From Stomoxys calcitrans (lineage: Eukaryota > Arthropoda > Insecta > Diptera > Muscidae), in the NCBI RefSeq assembly GCF_963082655.1, contig NC_081554.1:54189998-54253997 (forward strand): 64,000 nt of DNA. Direction: 5' to 3'. Made by a program: the position numbers and the translations under genes. How positions within the stretch are numbered: position 1 is the stretch's first letter; each line of letters starts with the position of its first letter. A model generated the notes under the pieces. The model was not told the DNA's origin and did no database searches. It worked only from the letters and a program-made list of their open reading frames with translations. Shown piece by piece: positions 1 to 11,070 of the stretch.

Positions 1-206
1 TCTCGCATAATACTGGCAACATTGAAGTACTAGTCATGTAAAAACTTCTCCCCAATGAGGTATCGCACTGCGGCAAACCGTTTGGACTCGTCTAAAAATG
101 GAGGACCCTTATCATTGAGCTTAAACTTGAATCACATAGCATTCATTGATATGTCAGATGTTTCCCCCTGTTTCTTAATGGAATGGGCAAATCTGCATTT
201 GCAGTC
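1..206 (+). mobile_element. tRNA-derived SINE (family 1), 5'-truncated body
   Basis: This is the body and tail of the commonest SINE in the window. It shows the diagnostic segments 'aaaacttctcc', 'cgcactgcggca', 'ccttatcattgagcttaaac', 'cattgatatgtcag' and a final 'gggcaaatctgcatttgc'. The tRNA-like head is missing, either cut by the window edge or truncated. The family was identified from about ten other copies here, several of which carry the head with a B-box 'GGTTCGAATCC'. Confidence 0.75.
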
Positions 207-1419
207 TCCCAAGTATGGATTCAGGATCAGAGGTCATCCTTGGTTTCCATACCTGTACCTTTTGTCGAGAAGGAATATCTGTCGCTTTACTCTTTCATAA
301 TTTTTTATTTCTTGAATTTTTTTACATTTTTCTGTCTTTTTACCACTGTACCTCAGTTGACCACAGTCATTGCATACTTCATGATAGTCTGTTGAATACC
401 TGTAACCTATTTGGCCATCAGAGTCTTATATTTCAGTTAACAAAATATCTTTTTAATAAGCACTTTGCGTATCTGCTGTATACATTGCACAGGTGAGCCA
501 ACAACTCCTACCCCGTCCTCCTTCTTTAGCTATATCTCAAAATTATTGTCCGTCTGTCCTGTCGCTCTTTCTCTGCCATGGGTTTAGTTGTAGATTTGTT
601 TGGTTTGCTTTTTCTTGTTTGGGATGAGGTTTTTGTTTTCCGCTAATGACTTTACAGTTTTATGAGGCTTAAGCAATTTTATAGCTTTTTCTCACTCGCT
701 GCCCTCAGCTTAATCTCACCTCACTGCGATGTTTTTTCGTTGAATACCTGTTGTCATGGGAATAATACCTGTTGCCATAGTCATAGGCAACTAGCGCCCG
801 CACAAACTCATCTACCTGGTCGTATGTAAATGGGTTTTGGGTGTTTAGTTTGGTGTTTGTTGGTCTAGCGCCAGTTCCTGAGAACAATTTTCGTTGATTG
901 ATTATTAATGACGGGTTTTCCGAGATTTTTACTTAATTGCAACAGGTTTCAATGTGGTTATTGTTAGTACGATACACCTAAAGGTGGTGGACCAGCGCAG
1001 AGATTTTGCGGCGCTAACCAAGCCATGGTTTTGTCTACCTGTTAATCTTTAGGATTTGAATTTGACTAATCCATATTTTTACTCTTTTTTTATTTCTATG
1101 CGGTGATATAATAAGACAAACTTTTTATGGCTTCATATTTAAATTGTGTCAACATTTGGTGTTAAATTTTTCGAGCAATAAATTTTTAAGTCGTCATGGT
1201 AAGTGTAATAATGAAACTGGGGCTTTTTTGTTTAAAACCGTAGTATTTGAAAGAAACTAATATTTATACCAAACTTTTATGACTAAAAAAACTTTACATT
1301 TAGGTTAATAAAAAGATTCCAAACTATTTGGATTTGAAGATTTCATTGAAGCGCATAGTGTAACACTTTCGCAATTGACATTGGTACCAAAATCTTGGTT
1401 AAAATTTTATTGAAATTAT
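207..1419. other. Stretch without recognisable gene or repeat
   Basis: This is AT-rich non-coding sequence. The open frames are short, overlap one another and look like chance. I recognise no repeat family, RNA gene or domain. Confidence 0.5.
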
Positions 1420-1421
1420 TA

Positions 1422-1659
1422 TTGGGTTGCCCAAAAAGTAATTGCGGATTTTTTAAAAGAAAGTAAATGCATTTTTAATAAAACTTAGAATGGACTTTAA
1501 TCAAATATACTTTTTTTACACTTTTTTCTAAAGGAAGCTAAAAGTAACAGCTGATAACTGATAGAAGAAAGAATGCAATTACAGAGTCACAAGCTTGTGA
1601 AAAAAATTTGTCAACGCCGACTATATGAAAAATCCGCAATTATTTTTTGGGCAACCCAA
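1422..1659 (+). mobile_element. Mariner-like MITE, 238 bp
   Basis: Terminal inverted repeats begin 'TTGGGTTGCCCAAAAAG' and end with the complement 'TTTTTTGGGCAACCCAA'. The element is flanked by TA on both sides, the Tc1/mariner target duplication. The interior has no transposase. Near-identical copies lie at 8468-8705 (same orientation) and 38865-39100 (inverted). The small recurring frames it contains are by-products of the terminal repeats, not genes. Confidence 0.88.
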
Positions 1660-1935
1660 TATTTCATAATTTTATTATAATATTGATCTGCGACCACATT
1701 AAGTATAGGTGTTCTTGATCGTCTTGACATTCTAAGTCAAAATCTAGCTGTGTGAGTCTGTTCAGTGCTATAGCGGCTCAGTTTTGGATATAGGTGCAAA
1801 ATAAAATGGTCCTTCGACTTGACTCATTGGGCCTCTATGTTAGGTTGAAAAGAGGGTGTGGAAGTTAATCCGCCCCTTCCGCTGTGAACATGCACCTAAG
1901 CCAGTAATCGGCTTGTTGTGTGCTCTGAATACTAA
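1660..1935. other. Spacer without recognisable content
   Basis: I see no gene, RNA or known repeat in this short stretch between the MITE and the next DINE-like element. Confidence 0.4.
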
Positions 1936-2955
1936 CAAGTAAAAGCGGCCGGGCCGAACCTTGGTAACCCATCACCATGGATTCTGTCAAAATATGGGAG
2001 CTATATCTGGTTAAATACCGTTTCGGACCGTACTTGGCACAATTGCTGGAAGTCATTACAGAAAACCATATACAAAATTTCTGCCAAATCGGATAAAAAT
2101 TTCTGCTTCCAGGGGCTCAAAAATTCAAATCGGGAGATCGGTTTATATGGAAGCTATATCATGTTCTTGACCGATTTGAACCATATTTGACACAGTTGTT
2201 GAAAGTCATAACAGAACACTATGTGCAAAATATCAGCCAAATCAGACAAAAATTGCGCCTTACATGGGCTAAAGAAGTAAAATAGGGAGATCGGTTTATA
2301 TGGGAGCTATATCAGGTTCTTGACCGATTTGAACCGTTCTGAGCACTGATGCTGGAAGTCATAAAACAACACTATATGCAAAATTTCAGACAAATCTGAC
2401 AAAAATTGCGCCTTCCCGGGGCTCAGGAAGTCAAATCAGGAGATCGGTTTATATGGGAGCTATATCAGGTTCTTGACCGATTTGAACCCTACTGAGCACT
2501 GATGTTGAAAGTCATAAAATAACACAATATGCAAAATTTCAGACAAATCTGACAAAAAATGCGCCTTCCAGGGGTTCAGGAAGTCAAATCAGGAGATCGG
2601 TTTATATGGGAGCTATATCAGGATATAAAACGATTAAGACCGTACTTAGCTCAGCTGTTGGAAGTTATAAAAGAACACTACGTCCAAAATTTCAGCCAAA
2701 TTGGATGAAAATTAGGGCTTCCAGGGGCTCCAGAAGTCAAATTGCGAGATCGCTTTTTATAGGAGTCGTATCCCATTATCTAAAACGATATGGGCCATTT
2801 GCTATCCCCAACGACCTTCTTCAATAGCAAGAATCTATATCCGAAGCGGCTTGCTTAACGCGTAGGACCGCTATTGTGATTTCTACAGACGGACGGCTAG
2901 GTCTACTCAGAACGTCGAGACGTTTAAGAATATGTATTATGTCGGGTTGATTTGT
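1936..2955 (+). mobile_element. DINE/mini-me-like element with ~153-bp monomers
   Basis: The head 'caagtaaaagcggccgggcc' with 'catcaccatgg' is followed by about five degenerate monomers containing 'gatcggtttatatgggagc', 'ttgaccgatttgaacc' and 'caaaatttcagacaaatc'. The tail keeps 'cagacggacgg', 'ctaggtctactcagaacg' and 'aagaatatgtatta', but the terminal 'atggtggagggtata' is lost. It is a non-autonomous element without coding function. Central ~150-bp tandem repeats are known in DINE-1/Helitron-like elements of Drosophila; assigning this element there is inference. Confidence 0.7.
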
Positions 2956-3270
2956 AAACTACATTCAGTTCTAAGAAATGTCTCCGAAGACACCATGTAT
3001 CTAAAATAAAATCCTAATCGGCGCCTCTCGACGTCGGAGCAAAATTATGGCTACTAAAGCCTTAAAAGGCTTTAATTTTTGTTTGTTGTTTCAAATTTGG
3101 CTCACGAAACACTTAAAAATGTTAGCAACTTTCCCGATAGCAAAATAAAATACCATCCCGAAGTCATGATTTTCTTGTGAGTCGTAATATCTCGTGGTTC
3201 GTGATTTTCTCGTGAGTCGTTATTAGCGTTATGAGTCGTGATTCACGCTCGCGACTTACGTGAACACCTC
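2956..3270. other. Spacer, no gene seen
   Basis: Around 3140-3245 there are a few imperfect repeats of 'cgtgattttctcgtgagtcg'. Nothing else is recognisable. Confidence 0.4.
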
Positions 3271-4440
3271 AATACTGATCTCCTTCTTACTTCTATTCTG
3301 TAATAGCCTCGTCTTATCACGATCCATAACTCCCCAAAGGATTTTGTTGTCCTTCGGAATGTTTCGTTGTACCTTAATTTGGACTGCGACGACTCGAAAG
3401 GCTTCGGGTTGAACATATTGATCGACGGCAGTCATTTAGCCTTCACTGCCAAATCGTCTGCTCTTTCATTGCCCTTTACTAATCTATGGCCCGGTTGGGA
3501 AGGATATAATCTCCTTTTTACACACCAAGATTGTTTGTGACCTTACCGCCATGGTTGTTATTGCCCAGATGGCTAGTTTGCTGTCTGTACAGATGTTCAC
3601 ACCCGACCATTTCATGCATTCCGTAATCGCCCGAATCTTCGCCAGCAGGACCGTATTATGGTCAGGCAGCCGGAAACAGCTTTCAGTTGTTGGGTTCTCA
3701 ATGTAGAACTTCCAGGCCCATTCTGTTCTCTAGCTTTGATCCATCTGTGTAGCATGATCTTCCATATGGTAATACCAAGTTTTAGTCAATCCAAGCCTAT
3801 GCCACTGGCAGCAGCGCCTCGCATTCGACCACAATTGTTGTTTGGAAACCTAATCCATTCCTTCCAAGTTACCTATCTTTGCCTCAATTATACCACAACG
3901 ATATGATCTGCTACTATCCTCTTTCCATTCACCCATCGCCTTGAGTCTCATAGTGGCTGTCAAGACAACAGGGTCAAGGCATAGGCGGATTCTCTGAACC
4001 TGCTGTATGGTCCTTAGTCTCCATAGTCCTTTTTCTCCATAGCAGTCCACCAAACTACTGAGGCGTAAGAAAGTATTGGTCTTATCACGCTCTGGTAGAG
4101 TCAGTGGACTATCCTCGGACTCAGGCCCCATTTCGAGGATGCGGCCCGTCCACATAGTGTCCAACATCTGTGAGTCTCTGGGCGCGTTCCTTGAATGTGA
4201 CACTTCCATTTCAATTCATATTCAAGATCACTCGTAGTGTTTGACCTTGTCAGTTATCGAAATCGTTCTATAGAGGAAACGTGGTGTGTCCAATTGGTCC
4301 ACCCTTATCTTCCTCGTGAACAGGCAGATTTCAGTCTTATCTGGGATAAATTTGAGACCCCCAGATCGAACCCAGTCGTAAGCCTTCTGCAAGATGTTTT
4401 CGGCCCGTGTAATCAGTTTCCTCACATGATGTCACTAGCC
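3271..4440 (-). pseudogene. I-group LINE ORF2 fragment (RT C-terminus to RNase H)
   Basis: Minus-strand translation gives pieces in the order expected of an RNase H-bearing LINE. At 4425-4228 the RT thumb reads 'AENILQKAYDWVRSGGLKF' followed by 'PDKTEICLFTRK'. At ~4200-3850 there is the connection region, with 'RLKAMGEWKED' and 'IEAKIGNLEG'. At ~3640-3530 an RNase H segment reads 'VNICTDSKLAIWAITTMA', and at ~3470-3440 'NERADDLAVKA'. The frames change several times, so this is a dead relic. The family (LOA/R1/I-like) is inferred from RNase H following the RT. The end at ~3275-3340 resembles 4470-4530, so part of the element is repeated next door. Confidence 0.75.
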
Positions 4441-4847
4441 GCACCGATTTTGCATAAGTGATAGCAAAATCTATACTGATCTCGTTCTTACTTCCTTTCA
4501 GTAATAGCCCCCTATTTTGCCGATCTACTCACAGAAAAGCATCCAGGAGACACCATAGGATTTTCGTCGTCCTACCGACCATTTCGCTGTTCGACAGTCA
4601 ATCCAAGACTATGCCGCTGGCCGTGGTGCCACGCACCCAATACCTATTGGGTCGGAAACCTCTTCTATTCCTTACATGTTTCCTATCCGACGATAGGTTA
4701 AACTGCGATAGTATGTCCTGCTCCTATCCTCTATCCATTCTCCCATCGCCTTAAGTCTCATAGCCGCATTGGCTGCGTCACAATTAATCTGTATGTCTAT
4801 AGGTTGGATATCTAGAATAGTCTACAGTCTTGTCCTACTGCCCTAGG
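4441..4847 (-). pseudogene. Second, shorter copy of the same LINE segment
   Basis: Minus-strand sequence around 4770-4640 again encodes a 'RLKAMGEWIED'-like stretch and an 'IGNM-GIEE'-like stretch. These match the connection region of the copy at 3271-4440. The shared boundary sequence 'actgatctcgttcttacttc' (compare 'actgatctccttcttacttc' near 3277) suggests a local duplication. No intact frame remains. Confidence 0.6.
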
Positions 4848-4954
4848 CCATCGTAGCACAGATGTAAGCATGTCCTGGCGAGAACATCAGAAAAAACATT
4901 TTCTGCGGTTGCTATCCCCCTCCTAATGCTGGCGATATTTGTGAGGTACTATGC
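4848..4954 (+). mobile_element. SINE family 1, internally deleted copy
   Basis: The head 'ccatcgtagcacagatgtaagc' jumps directly to 'tcctggcgagaacatcag', so most of the B-box region is lost, then continues 'ctcctaatgctggcgatatttgtgagg'. It abuts the next, fuller copy and forms a dimer. Confidence 0.7.
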
Positions 4955-5268
4955 CACCGTAGCGCAGAGGTTAGCATGTCCGCCTATGACGCTGAACGCC
5001 TGGGTTCGAATCCTGGCGAGATAATCAAAAAACATTTTCAGCGGTGGCTTTCCCCTCCTAATGCTGGCAATATTTGTGAGGTAATATGCCATGTAAAACT
5101 TCTCTCCGAAGAGGTGTCGCACTGCTGCACGCCGTTCGGACTCGGCTTTAAAAAGGAGGCCCCTTATCATTGAGCTTAAAACTTGAATCGGACTGCACTC
5201 ATTGATAGGTGAGAAGTTTGCCCCTGTTCCTTAGTGGAATGTTCGTGGGCAAAATTTGCAATGTTGCT
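4955..5268 (+). mobile_element. SINE family 1, near full-length, tRNA-derived head
   Basis: The head 'caccgtagcgcagaggttag' resembles a pol III A-box, and 'GGTTCGAATCC' 40-50 bp on is a canonical B-box. The body follows ('cctcctaatgctggcaatat', 'gaggtgtcgcactgctgc', 'ccttatcattgagcttaa'), then the tail '...gggcaaaatttgc'. This is the cleanest copy of the family and defines its ~310-bp length. It would be transcribed by RNA polymerase III and moved by a LINE; it encodes no protein. A short extra SINE piece ('tatgccatattaaaacttctcc') follows at 5269-5297. Confidence 0.85.
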
Positions 5269-5297
5269 ATGCCATATTAAAACTTCTCCGAAGGCGG

Positions 5298-6420
5298 TGA
5301 AGGCATGCTGTTTGTATTTGAGCAGTTCGCTGGATGTCCTACTCTTTATCATGATATCCACAATATATTCCATGGTTTTAAGTTGAAAGGACTTAAGGTT
5401 TATTTGTCTGAAGGCCTTGGAGGTCGCGTAACTTGGCTTGCCCTTGCCCTCTGCCAGGCTTTTGGAATATATGGAAGTCCTAGTGGTCAGATGGAACGCC
5501 AGATAGTCAGCCTCCTGATGTAGCAACGCCGAATATATTGCATCAGGTCCGGGTGACTAAAATCTTTGAAAGCACCTCAAGGTTTTCTTAACATCATTGC
5601 ATATCGTCAATGTGTACGTCTAAGCATTGAAGGATTCGTCTTTTTCATGCACAACCTTGTGCAGGGCAGACTCCGCCGACCTTCCCTTGACATAGGTGTG
5701 CTGTATGTATTTGAGCAGTTCGCTGGATGTCCTACTCTTTATCATGGTATCCACAATACCTTCCATCGTTGTGAGTATAAAGGACGTAAGACTTACAGGG
5801 TTTTAGGTCTTAAGGGTCGCATAATTTGCCTTGCCGGGCTTGGCTGTAAATACCACCCTGCCTCCTGCCAGGCTTTCGGAGTATATGCAAGTCCTAGGCA
5901 CGCTGTGCAAATAGTGGTCAGATGAGACGCCAGATAGTCGGCCTACTGATGTAGTAACGCCGGAAATTTTCCAACAGGTCCGGGTGATTTAAATGGTTTG
6001 AAGCTCCTCAAGGTTTCCTTTGCATAAATGCTGTAATGGTAAGCTTTCGATCTACCTCATTATTGCGTCATTATTGGAAAATGCGTCTTTCTCAAAAGTC
6101 TCAACATGTCATCAATATTATCTGCTCGCACTCCCATGTCGTCTCCTAACGTTTCAGTTTGGACATGGGTTTTTGAGAGAAACATTCGACCTACTCACAG
6201 AAAAGCATCCAGGAGGCACATTTTGTTGTTCTGATAATCTTATTGAATTTCTTAAGACTGCCGTTTTTTACGACGATTCTTTTATAAAGTTTCGGACCTT
6301 TTTCCCAACAATGCCAGGTCTTGGGCTGATTTCCTTTCTCCAAGGGCACCACTAACTTCGACAGACCCCACTATTGCAGTAATCCTATTGACATTGTCGT
6401 CAATGTCTTCTATGCTTGGT
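5298..6420 (-). pseudogene. I-group LINE ORF2 fragment, N-terminal RT, duplicated
   Basis: Minus-strand frames at ~5590-5290 and ~6030-5695 both encode the beginning of a LINE RT: 'QEADYLAFHLTT', 'ATSKAFRQINLKSF', and 'TMEYIVDIMIKSRTSSELL' followed by 'KYKQHAF'. The second copy has the same order with more decay. The two copies are ~400 bp apart, so this part of the RT was duplicated locally. Upstream in element sense (6420-6030) is degenerate sequence, probably the same LINE. It is likely the same family as 3271-4440, whose C-terminal half would follow; SINE copies now lie between them. Confidence 0.72.
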
Positions 6421-7418
6421 CAAACTTAATTATATTGCCCAAGTCTTGATTTGATTTTGTCTTTATCCAGTTGGCTTTTACCTAACTGGCGCAGTGGCAA
6501 ACCATTGCCCGCTCCATGGAAAATGCCGCAAAATCCGTACTTCAGAAGCCTCTCCCAAGAAATCCATGGTATGACCAAGAGTGTCGAGATGCTGATGAAG
6601 CCAAGAATGCGGCATACAGAGCAACCCTGCAATCATAGAAACGAGCCAGATGAAGGAGAGGTATTGGGAGAAGAGGGGAGAGCAGAAACGTCTATTCCGC
6701 AGAAAGAAAAAGGAAATGGAAAGACGTGAGTGTAAGTGAATTGAGATGTACAGGAGTCAGACCGTTGGCTTTGGCGCAGGCACATCCTCCTGCAGAGACA
6801 AAAATAAGGAAATCTGATAACTGACACAGATAGCGTGCTGAGGATATGGAAATAATATTTCACCGAAACTGCTAGTGTCTTACGATGACAGCGATGAGGA
6901 CACCACAGAACCAATCCCTGATGGGGGTATAGCGTATTTATCCACTTGTCAGAATGAGGTCCAAGTAGGAGTGACCCAACTGAAGAACAACAAGGCAGCA
7001 GGAGCCGACGGCTTACCCGCTCAACTATTTGAGACCGGAGGCGACACGTTGTTAAGGCGTATGCATCAGCTTGTCTGCGCAATCCGACTAAAAGAACACA
7101 TATCCGATAATTGGAACATCAGCATACTACGTACACAAGAAAGGAGACTAAACGGAATGTTCCAACTACAGAGGAATAAGTCTTATCCCCATTGAATACA
7201 AGATACTCTCGAGAGTACTGCGAGAAAGATTAATACTTAAAGTCAATGAGATAATTGGGTCCTATCAATGTTGTTTTAGACCTGGTAAATCCATCTTAGG
7301 CATGATATTCACACTGCGCCAAATCCTGGATAAGTCCCAAGAAGGACAAATCAACACCTACCATCTCTTTGTTGACTACAAATCCGCTTCCGATAGCCCT
7401 GTACGTTCAAAGGTGGAT

Positions 7419-7613
7419 GCCATTATAGCGCAGAGGTTAGCAAGTCCGCCTATGACGCTGAACGCCTGGGTCGGAATCCTGGCGAGACCACACAATATTT
7501 TCGACGGTGGTTATCCCCTCCTAATGCTGGTGACATTTATTAGGTACTATGCCATTTAAAAACTTCTCCTCAAAAGAGGTGTCGCTCTGCGGCACGCCGT
7601 TCGGGCTCGGCCA
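7419..7613 (+). mobile_element. SINE family 1 inserted in the LINE RT
   Basis: The head 'tagcgcagaggttagcaagt' and a mutated B-box 'GGTCGGAATCC' are followed by the body up to 'ccgttcgggctcgg', so the 3' part is missing. It splits the LINE frame between 'DSPVRSKV' and 'MSGFGIPAKL'. 'gccat' occurs at both junctions and may be the target duplication. Confidence 0.8.
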
Positions 7614-8467
7614 TGTCTGGGTTTGGTATCCCTGCAAAATTAATAAGACTCTGCCGGATGACATTTGCGGATACACGCTCCTCAGTAAGAATAGGAGAGA
7701 ATCTCTACGTTCCATTCAATAACAAACGAGGTTTCAGACAAGGCGAAAACTTATCGTGTGATTTCTTTAATATCCTGCTGGAGAAGTTTATACGAGATGC
7801 AGATGTGGATAGATATGGCACACTAGTCACAATAAAACACATGCTACTCACCTTTGCCGACGAAATCGATATCGATGTCATGAGTCGCCACCGGAAGTAG
7901 TAACTGTAGCCTGTAAAAGAGAAAGAAAAAGAAAGGGCATCAGTGAAAATGGGTCTGGCAGTAAATGGAGACAAAACAAAATGGATTTTATCAACTCCCA
8001 AAACCTCTTGTACAACCGAACAGATAAAGAAAATGGAAGATAAAGAAAATGGAAAAAGTTAGTTAAAGATAAAGAAAATGGAAAAAGTTGGGAACCTCAA
8101 CTTTGAGATAGTCAGGAACTTTATCTACATTGGAACCCCCGAAACCGAAATGAATAACACCGGTTTTGAAATAAAGTGAAGAAAAATACTGACAAACAGA
8201 TGCTACTTGGAATTAAGTTAGCAGTTTAGAAACAAGGCCACCTCTCGACAGACGAACATCACACTATACAAGACACTGATACCACACGTGTTGTTCTGAG
8301 GCATGGGTACTTGTGAAAGCAGACGAGGCAGTGCTTGGAGTGTTTGAGAGAGAGATTCTTCGTAATATTTTTGGACCATCTTGCATTGAAGGAGAGTATC
8401 GGCGTATTATGAACCACGACTGCATGAGCTGTATGACGACGTAAGCATGGTTTAACGCATCAAAATA

Positions 8468-8705
8468 TTGGGTTGCCCAAAAAGCAATTGCGGATTTTTT
8501 AAAAGAAAGTAAATGCATTTTTAATAAAACTTAGAATGAACTTTAATCAAATATACTTTTTTTACACTTTTTTTTCTAAGGCAAGCTAAAAGTAACAGCT
8601 GATAACTGACAGAAGAAAGAATGCAATTGCAGAGTCACAAGCTGTGAAAAAATTTGTCAACGCCGACTATATGAAAAATCCGCAATTACTTTTTGGACAA
8701 CCTAA
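8468..8705 (+). mobile_element. Mariner-like MITE, 238 bp, inserted in LINE
   Basis: The element runs from 'TTGGGTTGCCCAAAAAG' to 'TTTTTGGACAACCTAA' and is flanked by TA on each side. Removing it, with one TA, restores a continuous LINE reading across 'cgcatcaaaatacaacgatt', encoding the 'RIKIQRLHCLGHVVRM' region. It is therefore younger than the LINE. The length equals that of the copy at 1422-1659. Confidence 0.9.
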
Positions 8706-8963
8706 TACAACGATTGCATTGCCTAGGTCATGTTGTCAGAATGAATGAAAAAACTTTAGCAAAAAAGTATTTTGAAGGCGATCACGATGGTACACACAAA
8801 CCGGGACGGCCAAGAGCCCGATGGAAATATTTAGTGGAGACACCTCGAAACTTGGAGTCAGAGATTATAGAAGGATCGCAGAAGATCGAGGTGCTTGGAA
8901 CGCTATTCTAAGTTCGGCTCACGGAACAAATGTTCTGTCATAGCCAATTAAAGTAAATATAAA

Positions 8964-10413
8964 CAAGTAAGAGCGTGCTAGCGGCCGGGCCGAATCTTAA
9001 ATACCCTCCACCATGGATCGCATTTGCCGAGTTCTATGCGCGGCACCTCTTTTTAGGCAAACAAAGAATATTGAATAAGAATTGTTATGCTATTGGAGCT
9101 ATTACAAGTTATTGTCCGATTCGGACCATAAATGAATGCTGAACATTGCAGAAGTCATTGTGCAATATTTCAGTTCATTCGGTTAAGAATTGCGCCTTGT
9201 AGGGGCACAAGAAGCAAAATCGGCAGATAGGTTTATATGGGAGCTGTATCAAGCTAATGATCGATTCAGACCATATTAGACACGTATGTTGAAGGTCATT
9301 ATAGAAGTCGTAGTACAAAATTTCAGCCAAAGCGGATGAAAATTGCGCCCTCTAGCGGCTCAAGAAGTCAAGATCCCAGATCGGTTTATATGGCAGCTAT
9401 ATCAGGTTATGTACCGATTTGCGCCATACTTAAAACAATTATTGGAAGTTATAACAAAACACCTCATGCAAAATTTCAGCCAAATCGGATAAGAATTGCG
9501 CGCTCTATTGGCTTAAGAAGTCAGGATCCAAGATCGGTTTGTATGACAGCAATATCAGATTATGAACCGATTTGAATCATACTTAGCACAGTTGTTGGAA
9601 GTAATTTCAGAACACCACGTGCAAAATTTCAGTTAAATTGGACCAGAGTTGCGCCCTCTAGAGGCTCAAGAAGTCAAGGCCCAAGAACGGTTTATATGGC
9701 AGCTATATCAAAACATGGTCCGATGTGAAGCATACTTAGCGCAGTTGTTGGAAGTAATACCGAAACACCACGTGCAAAATTTGGCTCAAGAAGTCAAGAT
9801 CCAAGATCGGTTTATATGACAGCTATATCAGATTGTGAACCGATTTGAAGCATACTTAGCGCAAAATTTGGCTCAAAAAGTCAAGATCCAAGATCGGTTT
9901 ATATGACAGCTATATCAGATTGTGAACCGATTTGAAGCATACTTAGCGCAGTTGTAGGAAGTAATATCAAAACACTACGAGCAAAATTTCAATTAAATTG
10001 GACCAGAATTGCGCCCTCTAGAAACACCACATGCAAAATTTCAGTCAAATCGGATGAGAATTGCGCCCTCTAGGGGCACAAGAAGACAAGACCCAGGATC
10101 GGTTTATATGTCAGCTATATCAAAACATAGACCGATTTGGCCCAATTACAATACCAACCGACCTACATTAATAAAAAGTATTTGTGCAAAATTTCAAACG
10201 GCTAGCCTTACTCCTTCGAAAGTTCGCGTGCTTTCGACAGACAGACGGAACGAGGGACGGACAGACGGACGGACATGGCTAGATCGACTTAAAATGACTT
10301 GACGATCTAGTATATATATATACTTTATGGGGTCTCAGACGCTTATTTCGAGGTGTTACAAACAGAATGACGAAATGACCCTCCACCCCATCCTATGGTG
10401 GAGGGTATAAAAA
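8964..10413 (+). mobile_element. DINE/mini-me-like element, near complete
   Basis: The head is 'caagtaagagcgtgctagcg' with 'taccctccaccatggatcgc'. About seven diverged monomers follow, each with 'gatcggtttatatggcagct', 'accgatttg' and 'caaaatttcag'. The tail has 'acagacggacggacatggct', 'agatcgact', 'tatatatatactttatgggg' and ends 'cctatggtggagggtataaa'. The head and tail carry inverted copies of 'taccctccaccat'. Short segments around 9780-9960 ('aagatccaagatcggtttat') are repeated at spacings below 153 bp, showing recent local slippage. No protein is encoded. Confidence 0.8.
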
Positions 10414-10499
10414 TCCATGGGGATTTTTGTTATGACATCCCATTATACTTTTTTAGATTCTGCCTGTAAAGAGAAACCGTCCAAAGATCTAGACAAATG

Positions 10500-10590
10500 C
10501 CTAGCCGAACTCAACACTCTTTTATTTGATTTTCGTTTAGTTCTCTTTCGAGACGAGCTTAATGATCGAAGATTTTTCCCAGAGACCAAC
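10500..10590 (+). mobile_element. SINE family 2, 3'-tail fragment
   Basis: 'tctctttcgagacgagctta' and 'atgatcgaagatttttc' match the tail of the element at 36606-36880 (minus). No head is visible here. Confidence 0.5.
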
Positions 10591-10739
10591 ATCACACCAA
10601 ACTTTGTGGGACGGATTTTGTCCTTAGTTAGCGGACTTATTTAACCACATTATGGGTAGAGGCTTCAAGGGCTATACAATGGTAGGTCGTACATTCATAT
10701 TTAGAATACAATGCGAAAAAGTGTTTACGTTGTGAATAC

Positions 10740-11070
10740 GACACTAAGCAAGTTTGACTCTTTTCAATCTAGCTGTTGTTTTGATGGACTTGTTTTCCAC
10801 ACGAGTACAATTTTGTCCTTGGTATACACATGTTGTTTGTGTATCTTTTAGAAGTTGTATTGATGGTTCCGAACACTAGATAACGGCAACGTCTCCGTTT
10901 GCCCCGTGGGCAGGTCTGAATCCCGGTCAGTTCCGGCCGAATTTTTCATTTCTTAGTTATTTTTTTGTCTGTTACGGCGAGATCATTTATTTCATACTTT
11001 TTCATTTGTTTCTCTTTCGACACGAGCTTATCGATTGTTCTGCCGTTTAAGAACGCCAATAGACAATTCT
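10740..11070 (+). mobile_element. SINE family 2 (putative, tRNA-related)
   Basis: The copy contains 'gaagttgtattgatggttcc', 'gaacactagataacggcaac', then 'ggcaggtctgaatcccgg', a decayed B-box. It continues through 'tttttcatttcttagt', 'gttacggcgagatcatt' to 'tctctttcgacacgagctta'. The same order occurs at 36880-36606 on the minus strand, where the B-box is perfect ('GGTTCGAATCCC'). An A-box is not convincing in either copy, so tRNA derivation is a proposal. Confidence 0.55.

Larger units (their letters stand above)
6440..8960 (+). pseudogene. RTE/BovB-like LINE ORF relic
   Basis: Plus-strand frames give an ordered non-LTR polyprotein. They are: a linker with 'NPWYDQECRDADEAKNAAYR' (~6560-6625); 'AGTSSCRDK'; the RT start 'LKNNKAAGADGLPAQLF' (~6980-7030); 'IFTLRQILDKSQEGQINTYH' (~7305-7365); 'FGIPAKLIRLCRMTFADTRS' (~7620-7680); the catalytic box; and a C-terminus with 'FERE' (~8343) and 'LGHVVRMNEKT' (~8725-8755). 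Frameshifts and stops are frequent. The catalytic box reads FADE rather than YADD (~7850-7870). A SINE (7419-7613) and a MITE (8468-8705) interrupt it. The same family lies in minus orientation at 21170-24680. The clade name is moderately sure; non-LTR identity is sure. Confidence 0.8.

Noticed and set aside
4955..5025. tRNA gene
   Set aside because: A B-box is present, but no cloverleaf forms and the same head recurs with SINE body and tail in many places.
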